From positions 5,208,001 through 5,272,000 of the forward strand of contig OY292280.1 of the NCBI GenBank assembly GCA_958496175.1: a stretch of DNA of 64,000 nt. Direction: 5' to 3'. Origin of the DNA: Sisyra terminalis. Lineage: Eukaryota; Arthropoda; Insecta; Neuroptera; Sisyridae. Under the pieces are notes generated by a model that did not search any database, had not been told where the DNA came from, and saw only the letters and a program-made list of their open reading frames with translations. Each line of letters starts with the position of its first letter. Position 1 is the first letter of the stretch. Both the position numbers and the translations under genes were made by a program. Of the stretch, positions 24,446 to 35,700 are shown one piece after another.

Positions 24446-25012
24446 TAATTCCTTATGAAAATGTCATATTTTTTCCAGAAAATTATATTGCTTCGTTATT
24501 TTTATTTATTTTAACTGGGTTCGTTGAATTTGTGTTTAAGACACAACAATGATTAAGGAGAGTTGCAAGTAGAGGGCTAGTTTCAGTATAGTAAGTATGG
24601 GAACACAGGGCGGAATGGGGTACCAGGGTGGGATGGGAAATGGAATTCCTGTAGGAATCACCTTCCTACAGGTGATAAAAACGCGTAAAAATCATACTCA
24701 TTGTTCAATTAACTGTGCTACGTTATAAGAAGTGGCTATCGCCAATAAAGAGTTCAGTTGTTTTTATTTTTATCAAAAGTCCAAATAAACCAAAGTAATA
24801 AAACACTAAGGTAATTATACCATGTACTATTATACTATGTACTATTTTTTGTTTGAATATTAACATGACATGTTTGCTTAAACATACTGTTGACTAACTA
24901 AAAGCCTAATTCAAATATAACCAATATATCCTGCCATAATAGTCGTGCTGGTGTGAAAGGTACTTTGGGGCAAAATGGGTGGGGTGGAATGGAGTATACC
25001 ATTCGGATAGTA

Positions 25013-25233
25013 CAGTGTAATCTCATTAATCCGGCACTATTAAAAATCGGAGGGTGTCGGATTATTGGAATGTTCGGATTACTGGATTATAGTGAAAAAG
25101 TCACAGGTAATGAATAAAATAGAGCATTTCATAGAGGAAATAAATGTAAAGGGTCGAGGAAAGCGTGGGCTGAAGATGCCGGATTATTGGACGTACCGAT
25201 CTATCGAAGTGCCGGATTAGTGAGATTATACTG
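25013..25233 (+). mobile_element. Family B MITE, copy 6
   Basis: Same ends as copy 5, flanked by TA. It sits in a remnant of another element whose GGGGCAAAATGGG-like repeats occur at 24600-24650, 24965-25000 and 25490-25530 (inverted). Confidence 0.88.
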
Positions 25234-25331
25234 TATTTCCCATTCAGATAAACATTTTTATTTTATCAGTAGATAATGGATAAATATATATGGAAAACTA
25301 GTCGACAGTCCCTACATAAGAAAGGTCGGAG

Positions 25332-25500
25332 GTAATTTGCTTATACTGTCAGGATTTATACTCGGAATCTAATGAAAGCTGGTTTTCCAGCGGTATTTGT
25401 CAAAATAGGGCACATTTGGCATATGCTGGGCTAAACAGTGATGACGATGACAATATCTTCATCTGCGAACTATGCCAATACCAAGTATCCCATTGCGCCC
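25332..25500 (+). pseudogene. Transposase C-terminal zinc-finger fragment
   Basis: One frame reads ICLYCQDLYSESNESWFSSG, then ICQNRAHLAYAG, an acidic NSDDDD run and ICELC: a CxxC...C...H...CxxC zinc-binding tail like that at the end of many insect DDE transposases. It is followed by CCCATTGCGCCCCAGG repeats that look like the end of the same element. No catalytic part is seen nearby. Confidence 0.5.
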
Positions 25501-25668
25501 CAGGCTTATTTCCCATTGTGCCCCAGAGGGTGGGCAGAATGAGAAATTTCCATTTGTTTTTGACACCTAAATTTTACATAATTATTAATTTAAATCAATA
25601 AAACCTTTTTTTATTTGTAGGGAATGAATAAATATATAAATTAAAAACTAATGAGATTGTTTCTTTAA

Positions 25669-26376
25669 GGGTGGATCACCGTCAGAAAAAAAAATCGATT
25701 TTTTTTTTATAAATGTCTTCTAATGACATTCAAGAATAACGTGTTAAAAGGATTGGAATAGCTGACTAATGTATTTTCACTGATAAAAATTGAATAAATT
25801 GATAATAACATAAAAAAATATCTTAAAAAAACTTTAAATGCGTTTTTCTCGAAACCAACTTTTTAAAACTGGGAGACAAGATTTCTCAGAAACTATCCGA
25901 CGGATTGACTTGAAACTGGAGAATGTTATAGTTCAACACGTCTTCTTGGAACTGAACCTCTGAAATTGGCCAAACCTCCCCCCTCAAAGTGGGGGAGGGG
26001 GAAAGGTCCAAAAAAAGGTCGTTTTTTTTAACTTTTTTTTCAGTCGCGCCATTTTGTGAATTTTCAACTTTTTTCGGATTTTCGAGGTTCAGTACCAAGA
26101 AGACGTATTACCAAAACCTACATTCTTTGAAAAATCATGATCCGACTTCCGGTTTCCGAGAAAACTTGTCACCCGTTGGCTCCTCATTTTTGAGGACCCT
26201 TTTTCAAAGCGCTGTAAAAGGGGGAGGGGGGGAGACATATCGGGGAAAATAGAAAAAAAATAGTTCAAAACTTCAACTTTTACATGCCGAAGACCGTTTT
26301 TTAATATCACAAAAAAAAAAATGGCAGCAGTTTTAAAAAAGTCATTTTTTTTTTACGTTCTGACGGTGACTCACCC
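25669..26376 (-). mobile_element. Family A TTAA MITE, copy 2
   Basis: TTAA on both sides (25665-25668, 26377-26380). Reverse orientation to copies 1 and 3. Forms the outer part of the left arm of a larger inverted duplication (partner copy 3). Confidence 0.93.
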
Positions 26377-26602
26377 TTAAACTACTAAGCTCAATAGATC
26401 TCGCTTATTCGCTCTTCTCCACCAAAATTGCATTTCGTTGTAGTTAAAGCAACTGATCTTTGTCCGTAATACTTTCACTACCTCTAATACCACTTATGCA
26501 CTGGCCATCAAACAAGTAAAACATTGTCGAAAATCATTAGTTGAGTAATGAGAGTACTCCCAAACCAATTCGGAATTAGTTTAGTTGGATTCAAGCTTTT
26601 AA
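26377..26602 (-). repeat. Inverted duplication, left arm inner part
   Basis: About 225 bases next to family A copy 2 are the reverse complement of 28928-29149 with few changes. The other two family A copies lack this flank, so the arms arose by duplication of a MITE-carrying segment. The arms bracket PAM16 and TBC1D22 exons 1-2. Confidence 0.92.
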
Positions 26603-26685
26603 ACCTCTCGTAAATTGAAATTAAAGCTTAGGAAACAACCTATATGAAATTTGTTTAAAATTGACAAAATAATTATTATTCTGTA

Positions 26686-26734
26686 TTATTACCTGATGAT
26701 GACAGCCAAAAACTGTCGAAACGCGTCGTAATAA
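26686..26734 (+). ncRNA. Hammerhead-ribozyme-like motif
   Basis: Stem I TTATTAC (26686-26692) pairs with GTAATAA (26728-26734). Core CTGATGA (26693-26699) is followed by one extra T, stem II GACAG/CTGTC with a 7-base loop, GAAA (26718-26721), a two-pair stem III (A-CGCG-T) and a cleavage triplet GTC ending at 26727. All conserved parts are in type I order. The extra T between core and stem II is unusual. Penelope-like elements are known to carry hammerheads with very short stem III. Confidence 0.5.
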
Positions 26735-27186
26735 AGAAATTTAATTGAATCTCAAAGACTTATATATATTATTATCCATTAATTTATTGTGATTCGGAAG
26801 TAAATAAAATACTTATCAATGTTAGGTACCCCGTTCCGCGTCTGGTTCCCCTACTATACAAATTTATTGGGCAAGAATGTGCTCGTAATTTTTTTGTTAA
26901 TTCAATTCTGCCATCGTCCACTTTTCTGTATTGTTGCTAAATTTTCATTATGGCCAATTCGCGAACTGAATTGAAAACAAAACAGAGATTAAAAACGACC
27001 TGTATAAAATCTACTTGTACTCAAACTTAATAAGGATTAGTGAAACAAAATAAAACGTTTTCCAAACGCTGAATTCATTTATTGATTTCAAAATGTAAAT
27101 TTGAATTGAAGACCGCGAGCGATGTAATTATCACAGAATATTGAAAATATACTACTTATACTAACAAATAACGATAAAAAGGACAG

Positions 27187-27570
27187 TCACTTGGTAATAT
27201 CCGGTTCTTCAGGCTTATTTGATTTGCTGGTAGAGGTTTGATTGAGTTCCATATCAATTCGTTCCTTTGCTCGGACAATTTTCGATTGTAAATAAAAAGA
27301 GCCACTTTTCGTTTTGTCGTTGGCCTCAAATAATCGTTCGTATTGCTGTTGAATTGTTTCCGAATTTAAATCGCTAACGTTGAGTATTTGCTTGGCTTCT
27401 TCTAGACTAATTCCGGCACGTTGGCTTTTCACATCAGTGGCGGTTCGGTTACGGCCTCGCATCCGGGCCGCCTCCTGCGAAATTTCCATTTCCTGCTTTA
27501 GGGCTCTGGCAAATGCTCGACCCAAAACTTGAGCTCCGGCTACTATAATTTGGGCCACTAATTTTGCCAT
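27187..27570 (-). CDS. PAM16: PAM16/TIM16, mitochondrial import motor subunit
   Basis: 127-residue J-like protein of the TIM23 presequence-translocase motor (Magmas; Drosophila black pearl). It sits on the matrix side of the inner membrane and pairs with PAM18/DNAJC19 to control mtHsp70. The whole protein is in one exon (27575-27187). The N-terminus MAKLVAQIIVAGAQVLGRAF is the family's hydrophobic segment. The J-like domain (about 55-108) starts ISLEEAKQILNV; NDK stands where true J proteins have HPD. Length matches human PAM16 (125). A 61-nt intron (27576-27636, GTAAGT donor) separates it from a non-coding 5' exon; I chose MAKL because it is the conserved start. AATAAA (minus) near 27078. 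Divergent from TBC1D22. Confidence 0.96.
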   Translation of the reverse strand: MAKLVAQIIVAGAQVLGRAFARALKQEMEISQEAARMRGRNRTATDVKSQRAGISLEEAKQILNVSDLNSETIQQQYERLFEANDKTKSGSFYLQSKIVRAKERIDMELNQTSTSKSNKPEEPDITK

Positions 27571-27636
27571 TGCAACTGAAAGTAACAATGCGTTTCACAT
27601 AACCTATTTTTGAAAATTACAAGGCCCAATACTTAC

Positions 27637-28426
27637 GTTTGATGTTTAAAAACTAACTATATGCGTTTCTAAAATGAATATTTTGCCAATTAAATGATTA
27701 TATTTTTATAAATATTGCGCAATTTTAAAAATAATTTCATTACAAACTGAATGTCAATTTGGATCGACGAACGCAAGGAACGCAAGTTCTGAATTCAAAT
27801 CAAACGTAACGAAAGTGGAGCGTGCAACTTTGTGCTGTCTCGGTGTAAAATCGTGCCGTGTTCAGTGCAGCTCAGTGTCATATTAAACCATTGAAAACAG
27901 TATTTTGTAGTTAGAATATGTAGGAATATTTAAAAAGGTACATGAAAAAGCAAACGTGGGCTTAGCTATTTTATAAATAGATGTATAATTTCAACGTTTA
28001 TTCAAAAATACATTCAATTTATAAACAATATTTTTTAAAAAACCAAACAAATCGGCGACGATCAGCTCAGATCTGTCAATATTTGGCATTCAATTGTGCC
28101 AACTCGATGAAAATCAAACTATCATTATAATCATTATTTACAAATATAATCAATGTAATTCCTATTTTCTGCTCGTAATATTTACTTTTCTGACGATTAA
28201 TAAATATTATTCTTGTAATGTAAAACATGGAACATACATTGCTGCACTTCAACTATTTTATGACTTAACACCAATTTTTTATTCTTTACAGAATTGTATT
28301 GCATCGTTGTCAAGAGATGTGATCAAATAGGCAATTAAACAAGTTAGATTTGTTTAAAATAAAATAAAAATCACCTGAATCCAATATGTATCTTTTGTGA
28401 TTAATTCAATTGCTTGAATTCGACCA
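27637..28426. promoter_or_regulatory. Shared PAM16/TBC1D22 promoter region
   Basis: The two genes point away from each other across about 790 bases, which must hold both transcription starts and PAM16's 5' exon. The stretch around 27770-27890 is less AT-rich and has TCAGTGC/TCAGTGT initiator-like words (27860-27880). No TATA box stands out. Confidence 0.45.
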
Positions 28427-31400
28427 ATGGACAATTCAAATTTAAATCAACCAAACGATTCTGATGGTCGCGGATCAGGAACAGTATCCTTCTGGAAAAA
28501 AAACGCCAAAACTGTTCCTGGCAGGTAATTCACCATAAAACCAATTCTCCATAGCTAAATCCAATGTTGAGATTTTTTTCTTTGAAAATCGATTTCCCCC
28601 CTTCACTAACTTTCTCTTGCTAATATTCCAACGCAGATGTTAAGTGAAAGTGTCAAGTGTTTTCTTCTGTTACTCTTTAGACCGAGTCCTAAGAAGGAAC
28701 CGGTGCCAGTATTAAAAAGTTCCGGTTCTACATCATTCAATGAATTCCAAGCATCAGTCAATGACGCCTGGGATCTGGGCGACGATGATTTCTGCATTGT
28801 TTCCGCCATGTCAGGTACAGAAAAAAATATATTGCTAGTATTAAAACTATTGTTTCCAAATTGTCAAGTTTAAAACATTAAAATATGAACAAAATGATAA
28901 GAATCTTTTCAGATAGTTCAGCAACAATTAAAGCTTGAATCCAACTAAACTAATTCCGAATTGGTTTGGGAGTACTCTCATTACTCAACTGATTTTCAAC
29001 AATGTTTTACTTGTTTGATGGCCAGGGCATAAGTGGTTTTAGAGGTAGTGAAAGTATTACGGACAAAGATCAGCTGCTTTAACTACAACGAAATGCAATT
29101 TTGGTGGAGAAAAGCGAATAAGCGAGATCTATTGAGCTTAGTAGTTTAAGGGTGGATCACCGTCAGAACGTAAAAAAAATGACTTTTTTAAAACTGCTGC
29201 CATTTTTTTTAGAGATATTAAAAAACGGTCTTCGGCATGTAAAAGTTGAAGTTTTGAACTATTTTTTTTTTATTTGCCCCGATATGTCCCCCCTCCCCCT
29301 TTTACAGCGCTTTGAAAAAGGGTCCTCAAAAATGAGGAGGCAAATGGAAGACAAGTTTTCTCGGAAACCGGAAGTCGGATCATGATTTTCCAAAAAATGT
29401 AGGTTTTGGTAATGCGTCTTCTTGGTACTGAACCTCGAAAAGCCGAAAAAAGTTGAAAATTCACAAAATGGCGCGACTGAAAAAAAAGTTAAAGAAAACG
29501 ACCTTTTTTTGGACTTTTCCCCTCTCCCACTTTGAGGGGGGAGGTTTGGCCAATTTCAGAGGTTCAGTTCCAAGAAGACGTGTTGAACTATAACATTCTC
29601 CAGTTTCAAGTCAATCCGTCGGATAGTTTCTGAGAAATCTTGTCTCCCAGTTTTAAAAAGTTGATTTCGAGAAAAACGCATTTAAAGTTTTTTTAAGATA
29701 TTTTTTTATGTTATTATCAATTTATTCAATTTTTATCAGTGGAAATATTAGCCAGCTATTCCAATCCTTTTAACACGTTATTCTTGAATGTTTCTGACGG
29801 TGATCCACCCTTAAATACAACGCAAGTTGTAATATGCATGGAATAGATGCGGATGGAGGGAAAGAAACTATTTCTCCGCACCAACGAAAACCGATTAGCA
29901 TTATTTATATATAAAACAATATTCATTACGGCCCAAATTGAGTATTAACCGATACTTTATTTGCGTAACACATTAATATGTCATACATGTCGATTATGGG
30001 ACGGATTATCCTTCCTATCGGCTAAATATCCATTTCAGTTCAACACAACTGCTGAACCTGTTCCTGCGAACACTATACACCTTAGTTTTATCCAAAAATT
30101 TGAGTTGAACATCACCAAAAAGTAATTTATCTTTTTTCAGAAACCAAAATATCAAACAAGTCCCAAGGATCACTTACGAATCAATCATATGACAACAACC
30201 CCAGTGTGCATAAATCGTCAGAAAAATCCACCAAAAGTATAATCAAGGAAATTAAAGCACCGAGTGTCCGAACGGAAAATTTACCGCAATCAACCGCCCT
30301 ACTAACAGAAATCAAACCTAATCCACCAACTCGGTTTGTTAAATGCTTAAAAAGTTCAATTAACAGCTGAAAATCAAAATAACACATCTTAAACTTGCAT
30401 TCTTCTTGGTAGCATTAAGAAATTGTACATCGCATTTATTTCCCATAAGAATAACATGGGACTAATATTTTAAGTTCTTTTATAACCAACTAGATCATTG
30501 TTTCCTAACCTGTGGTCCGCGGACCCCTGGGGGTCCGCGGTCCCATTTGAAAAAAGTTTGTTTTTTAATTTAATGAGTGATCCAAACTACTTGATGACCA
30601 CTGATGAATATTGCTTGGCAATCGAAATACGTATCTGGGCAATACGTCACGAATATTTATGTTTGAACTTCTGTTCAAATTTATGTTGGTGGTATGATTT
30701 TTATATATTATTATATTAAATTATACTACATAAATTGGACTGCAATATATTTTATATATTGTATACACAGTATAACTGTTCAAAGTCAGCGAAAAAATCT
30801 TATTTTGATTAACGAAGGAATACTAAAATATAATATTGTCCGAAAATTGCACCTTTTTTTCACTCAGGGGTCCTTGGCATTATGCTTGATTTCCTTGGGG
30901 GTTCGCGGCTAAAAAAGGTTAGGAACCGCTGAACTAGATAATACTAACGGATTGAGAAGAGATTAATGGGTTCAAGCTCCCCTCAATATCTGAATTTTCT
31001 CCTAGCAAATATCAAACATGGACATTTTTGTGTTTACTATCAGCGAAATCAAGTTCCTTATAAACTAAAATCTTGGATCCGCTACTAAATGAAATAGTAA
31101 AAGTTTCTCATTAACAACCTAATATCGATTTAAAAAAAAGAGCGATAGGAGTTAAAAGAAAAGACTCATTTTTCTTTTGGTTTTCAGCTGAATTTATCAC
31201 TTATTTGTAATGATTGTAGATTTGTTGTAGATCTCATCGTGAAAGAAGCTTATATCCAGGACGTCCTCAAGCTTTAACCTGTCCTGTATTACCAACCAAA
31301 GATGACGATTGTGAGGCAAAACTTGAAAAATTTGAGTCGCTTTTGAAAAATGTTTTGTTAGACTTGGCCGAATTAAGGCAGCTTAGTTGGTCTGGAATTC

Positions 31401-34257
31401 CAGTGAAGGTACTTGATTGAGCTTAGTTGAAATTTGATTCGAATTTTTAGCGGTTATATTTTAGGTTCGAGCTGTTACTTGGAGATTACTTTCCGGTTAT
31501 TTGCCAGTGAATTTAGAACGACGAGCAGCTGTTTTGGAACGAAAACGCTTGGATTATTGGAACTTAGTCAAACAATATTATGATACCGACCATGATGAGT
31601 CGTATCAAGATACATATAGACAAGTATTAGTTACGAAACTATTTATGGTATTTTTTATGATATTTGTCTTTTTTTAGATTCATATAGACATTCCAAGAAT
31701 GAATCCTTTGATTCCATTATTTCAACAAATCACAGTCCAGGAAATGTTTGAACGAATTTTGTTTATATGGGCCATTCGACATCCTGCGTCTGGATATGTG
31801 CAGGGAATTAACGATCTAGTTACTCCATTTTTTGTAGTATTCCTCCAAGAAATTGTTACAAGTGGTAAATATTTATCGTTTTCTTAAGGGAGTATTCTAG
31901 TCTAGAGGCATGAATTTCAGGTCATTTTTTAGAAGTGTCATAAAAAATAGCCATTTAATATTTTTACTATCCATTTTTTTATCAGTTATTTATTAACATT
32001 TCAAGAATATAGAAAAAAAATAAAAAAAAAAGTTAAAAATTTCAAAAATTAGCAGCTGATGAAGTGGAGGGTCTCAAAAAATTGGCACGTGACCATACCC
32101 ACGATTTCAACCCTCCTAGTAATCTAAAATCAAAAAAAAAGATTATTAATCTAGAATAATGTCGCAATGTCTGGAACTACGGAAAAGTATGAAAAAAAAA
32201 TTTTCACGAAATGGCGACTGCCTGAAAAAAAAACAATTTTTGTACCACTTTTTTTGACTTTCGATTTTTTTAAAAATAGTAAAAATCAAAATTTGGGTAT
32301 GGGGATAGTTCCAGACATAGACAAGTCTATAAAGAAGACTCTGTAAAAATTTCAGGTAAATCGGTTGAGTAGAACCTGAGAAATCGTGGGTATCGTTTTG
32401 AAAAAGACAGTTTCGAGAAAAACGCGTTTCAAGTTTTACGTTAAGTTTCAGGCAGCGTAATTGATAGAATAGTATGTATTACTTACATTTTCTTAATCAG
32501 CCATTCCAGCTTCATACAAAACCGCTATAACTTCGGAAATAATTTGAATTTTGAAAAATCCTTTTAGGAGGATATGGTTGATTCTTAGATAACTGTGATT
32601 TTAAACTCAAAATTTTAAAAAATGAAAAATGCTCTAAAACTTGTGTTCTTGGTACTATTGGTCTTTTATTGTGCTCAGAATTAAGCCTGGAACGTAGTTC
32701 TACTACAACTTCAATAGACATATTAGACATATTATTTTTACCATGGTACTGACATCCACGGTACTGACATTTGAATGTATAATTAATCTAATCTAATTTC
32801 CGGCACACAATTCAAATGATTATCCAAATAATTCCGATTTCACACGTAAAAATGAATAAATATTCAGTATAATTAACCTAAACATTATATTATTACGCGT
32901 AAGCTTCAGTACCACGGTACTGACATGTAATTTAATGACTTACCTTTTGAAAAACAAAACAACTTATTTCTGTCATAACGTAGAGACTAAAGTAAACACA
33001 CAGCTATGAAAAGTACACTAATAGTCCTTCTGTAAAATACCACCAGAGCAAGCGAACGAAATCGAATAAAAGATGGCACTTAGGCGGCAAATATTTTGAA
33101 TTTAAAAATTGAATAACATTTCAGGCCATAATTCAATGACTATTATTTCTTTCTACCAATCAATATTGGGGTACAATTGCAGCATAATTCGATGAAATAT
33201 ACAATAGATTTTAGTTATGAAAACTCAAATTTAGATTATAAGACGAGTCTTTATAGAAATTTATACATTTAGTTTGAAAAACGCAAATCAGACATGCCAC
33301 GGTACTGACATTTTGGGTATATTTCTGTAACTTATTTATAGTTTATGAATACTTATGCTTTAATATACAATGTCGAAGGTAAAATACTATCAAATTTATT
33401 ATATTTATAGTTTTCTGATCGAAAAAAATCATGTTGAGTCATAAATAAAGTACTAGACATAAAAAATCACAGCTATCTGAGAATCACCCATATTTTTGAA
33501 TATCTAAACTATTGGATTATGAAAAAAAATTTTTTTTTGATTTTTTCAAATTTCTAGAGTAGAATACTCCCTTACAATCTTCCGATTCAATTTCTTAATC
33601 AATCTTCGATTGAAGGAAAGACATTAATGTTTGATGTTTTTACTAGACAATTTAGATAAATTCAATATAAGTTCACTAAGTCAAGATCAACGAGATATTA
33701 TTGAGGCTGATTCGTTTTGGTGTTTGTCGAAAATTCTTGACAGCATCCAAGATAATTACATATTTGCTCAGTTGGGAATTCAGCACAAAGTCAACCAATT
33801 GAAGGAATTGATTCAACGAATTGATGAACCACTGCATCGTCACTTATTGCATCACGGAGTTGGATATTTACAGTTTTCATTTCGTTGGATCAACAATTTA
33901 TTAACGCGGGAATTGCCTTTGCATTGTACAATAAGGTTGTGGGACACATATTTGGCGGAGTCCGATGGATTGGCCACATTTCAGTTATATGTTTGTGCGG
34001 CATTTCTACTCCATTGGAGATCACAGCTTATGATGGAACAAGATTTTCAGGTATTTTTTTTCCTTAGAAACTAATTCGTAAAATTACTGATTTCATTGGA
34101 TATTTAGGGGTTGCTGTTGACCTTGCAAAACCTTCCTACTCAAAATTGGACCAGTTCCCAAATTGGGATGTTAGTGGCAGAAGCATATCGATTGAAGTTT
34201 ATGTTTGCTGACGCCCCTAATCATCTAGCAAGCAATAAGAAAAATTCGTCTAGATGA
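28427..34257 (+). CDS. TBC1D22: TBC1 domain family member 22 (Rab GAP)
   Basis: Rab GTPase-activating protein of the TBC1D22A/B type (Golgi-associated in vertebrates), 500 residues (human about 517). Exons: 28427-28524, 28681-28814, 30141-30333, 31231-31408, 31465-31623, 31678-31864, 33647-34050, 34108-34257; phases agree. The N-terminus has the conserved FWKKNAKTVPG and FNEFQASVNDAWDLGDDD blocks. The TBC domain starts near residue 195 (LSWSGIPVKVRAVTW). The arginine finger IHIDIPR is 255-261 (R261) and the glutamine finger YVQG is 294-297 (Q296), so the GAP site looks intact. The end MFADAPNHL matches the family. Exon 2 uses the second of two acceptors; the first (28636) gives an early stop. 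Intron 2 holds the right arm of the inverted duplication, intron 3 a hAT element, intron 6 element G. AATAAA at 34534. Confidence 0.95.
28928..29149 (+). repeat. Inverted duplication, right arm inner part
   Basis: Reverse complement of 26377-26602, in TBC1D22 intron 2. Its left edge lies 11 bases after an acceptor-like TCTTTTCAG (28917); an exon from there would stop after 8 codons. Confidence 0.92.
29150..29810 (+). mobile_element. Family A TTAA MITE, copy 3
   Basis: TTAA immediately on both sides (29146-29149, 29811-29814) and near-perfect TIRs GGGTGGATCACCGTCAGAA. It lacks about 45 bases before the right TIR that copies 1, 2 and 4 keep. In TBC1D22 intron 2. Confidence 0.94.
30496..30931. 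mobile_element. hAT element with 8-bp target duplication, split by family C
   Basis: Right end inverted reads CAGCGGTTCCTAACCTTTTT, left end CATTGTTTCCTAACCTG. AACTAGAT flanks both sides (30488-30495, 30932-30939), a perfect 8-bp duplication as made by hAT transposases. A second copy without the insertion is at 40433-40601. Non-autonomous; in TBC1D22 intron 3. Confidence 0.9.
30577..30808 (+). mobile_element. Family C, copy 5 (nested, one half only)
   Basis: Starts GTGATCCAAACTAC and ends AAATCTTATTTTG. The flanks TTAATGA and TTAACGA suggest a target duplication of about 7 bp in the hAT element; the intact hAT copy reads AATTTAATGAAGGAATAC there. Confidence 0.88.
31888..33571. mobile_element. 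Element G, TTAA-type, 1.7 kb, in TBC1D22 intron 6
   Basis: Ends GGGAGTATTCTA and TAGAATACTCCC, with TTAA at the left and TTAC at the right. Removing it leaves an intron of about 95 bases, typical for this gene. The inside has the module TTTCGAGAAAAACGCGTTTC shared with families A and H, and four copies of CCACGGTACTGACAT (one with a mismatch). No transposase seen. Confidence 0.85.
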
Positions 34258-35235
34258 CAACTTTTAACTGCCTCGCATCCAACTCTAATCGAACGATTTT
34301 CAACGAAATTTCCAACTCATGAATTTATTCAAACGGCCAAAGCAAATCTTTTTTCCAACTAACATCGCGTGAAATCGTTCGTCGGGTTGTCAACTTACAA
34401 ACTTGTTTTATCCTGAAAAAAAAAAAACAAACATTTACATTTACTTAAGATATCCAACTTGAAAATTCTCAACATTGAGATTTTGTATTTATATATACAT
34501 TTTAAAGCGTACTGATTTCAAATATATATTTATAATAAACACAATTTTTCATTTGGAAAAATTGATACTTTTCAAAATCGAAAAATAAAACTTTAGTAAG
34601 ATCTGAAATACTTTAAAATCAATTCAGAGTTACGATTTGTTATGAAGATATGAACGATAGAAGTATGAAAAAAATCTTGTAAATTATACGTATTATTTGA
34701 AAGAAAAGAATAATATCAATATGTACATTGAATAATTTTGAAATAAAATTTTATTAAAACTGTTAATTATCTCCTATTTCCTTCTTATAAATAAAGCAAA
34801 TATTGAACAATCGAACCCATTGAAACCTTTTTCGTTGTAATAAAAGTAAAATTTTCAAACAGTTAAAATTCCGTAGCGTTCAGCGGTCAGGAAACTTGAC
34901 AAATAAATAAGTTTCAACTCCTTTATAATTTCATTATTCTCTCTTCTTCCAGAGCATAGCCACTAATGGATGTTTGCGATAACGTATTCCATTGCTTCTC
35001 TATCCCTAAAAAAAAGGTAAATGTTAACATCCGTAGCTCCATCAATTATTTTTGTGCTAAAAATACCATAAACAAGGATTCCTGGGACGAAATCCCGGTG
35101 AGGGTTGGGGAGCGTCGCCCATATCTGGCAATATTGCATTTTCGGCCAGATCGATTCTTCCGGCGCCACAATGTTTTGACGAATTCTTATAGATCTCGAC
35201 GAAAATGAAGAATAAAATTTTTCGATATCTTGCCT
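34258..35235. other. TBC1D22 3' UTR and intergenic
   Basis: The 3' UTR runs to about AATAAA at 34534. The stretch 34950-35230 is GC-richer and open on both strands, but neither frame looks like a known protein; it may be a repeat fragment. Confidence 0.4.
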
Positions 35236-35700
35236 AGTGTTGGTCAAAAAAATCGATTATTTTTTTTTTTACAAGTGACACGGAAAAATGGGTTGCTAGA
35301 CACCTTAAAAAAATTCTCACCAAGTATGAGCTCTTAATTTTAATAGGAAGATCCTCCGCATCGCAATTTTGTATTTTTTTCTCAGTCCAATAGAAAAAAA
35401 TTCATACCTCATCATTTATCGATTGTACAGAAAAATGTTCTGAAAGAATTTTTTAGGAAATTTAAGGCTCTACAAAAAAGGTATCTTATATTTTTTCCGT
35501 AAGCCTCACCATTTGAAAGATATTAAGGATTTAATTTTGATTATTTTAAGACAAATTTCATTTTTGTTTATGAATTTTATAACTCGACAATAAATGACTG
35601 TTATACAATGCGCAATACAAATTTTTGCTGGAAATTTACTGCTCTATAAAAATGGTGTCTTATGTTTTGGCGAATAAATTAACCCTTCAACAGATATTTG
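35236..35700 (+). repeat. Dispersed repeat E, copy 1
   Basis: From GTCAAAAAAATCGATTATTT to TGTTTTGGCGAATAAATTAA, nearly identical to 39686-40145. No inverted ends seen and no coding capacity. The 53740-54200 region has the same style (CTCTACAAAAAAGGTC words) but is not clearly homologous. Confidence 0.8.

Noticed and set aside
25886..26310. Open frames inside family A copies
   Set aside because: They recur in every MITE copy in changing frames and arise from its low stop density, not from a protein.
28636..28680. Upstream acceptor for TBC1D22 exon 2
   Set aside because: It gives AGA TGT TAA, an immediate stop; the acceptor at 28680 keeps the conserved FNEFQ...DAWDLGDDD frame.
34963..35247. 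94-codon minus-strand frame and an 80-codon plus-strand frame
   Set aside because: Both strands are open over the same bases, no family is recognised, and it ends in repeat E. Probably a repeat fragment.
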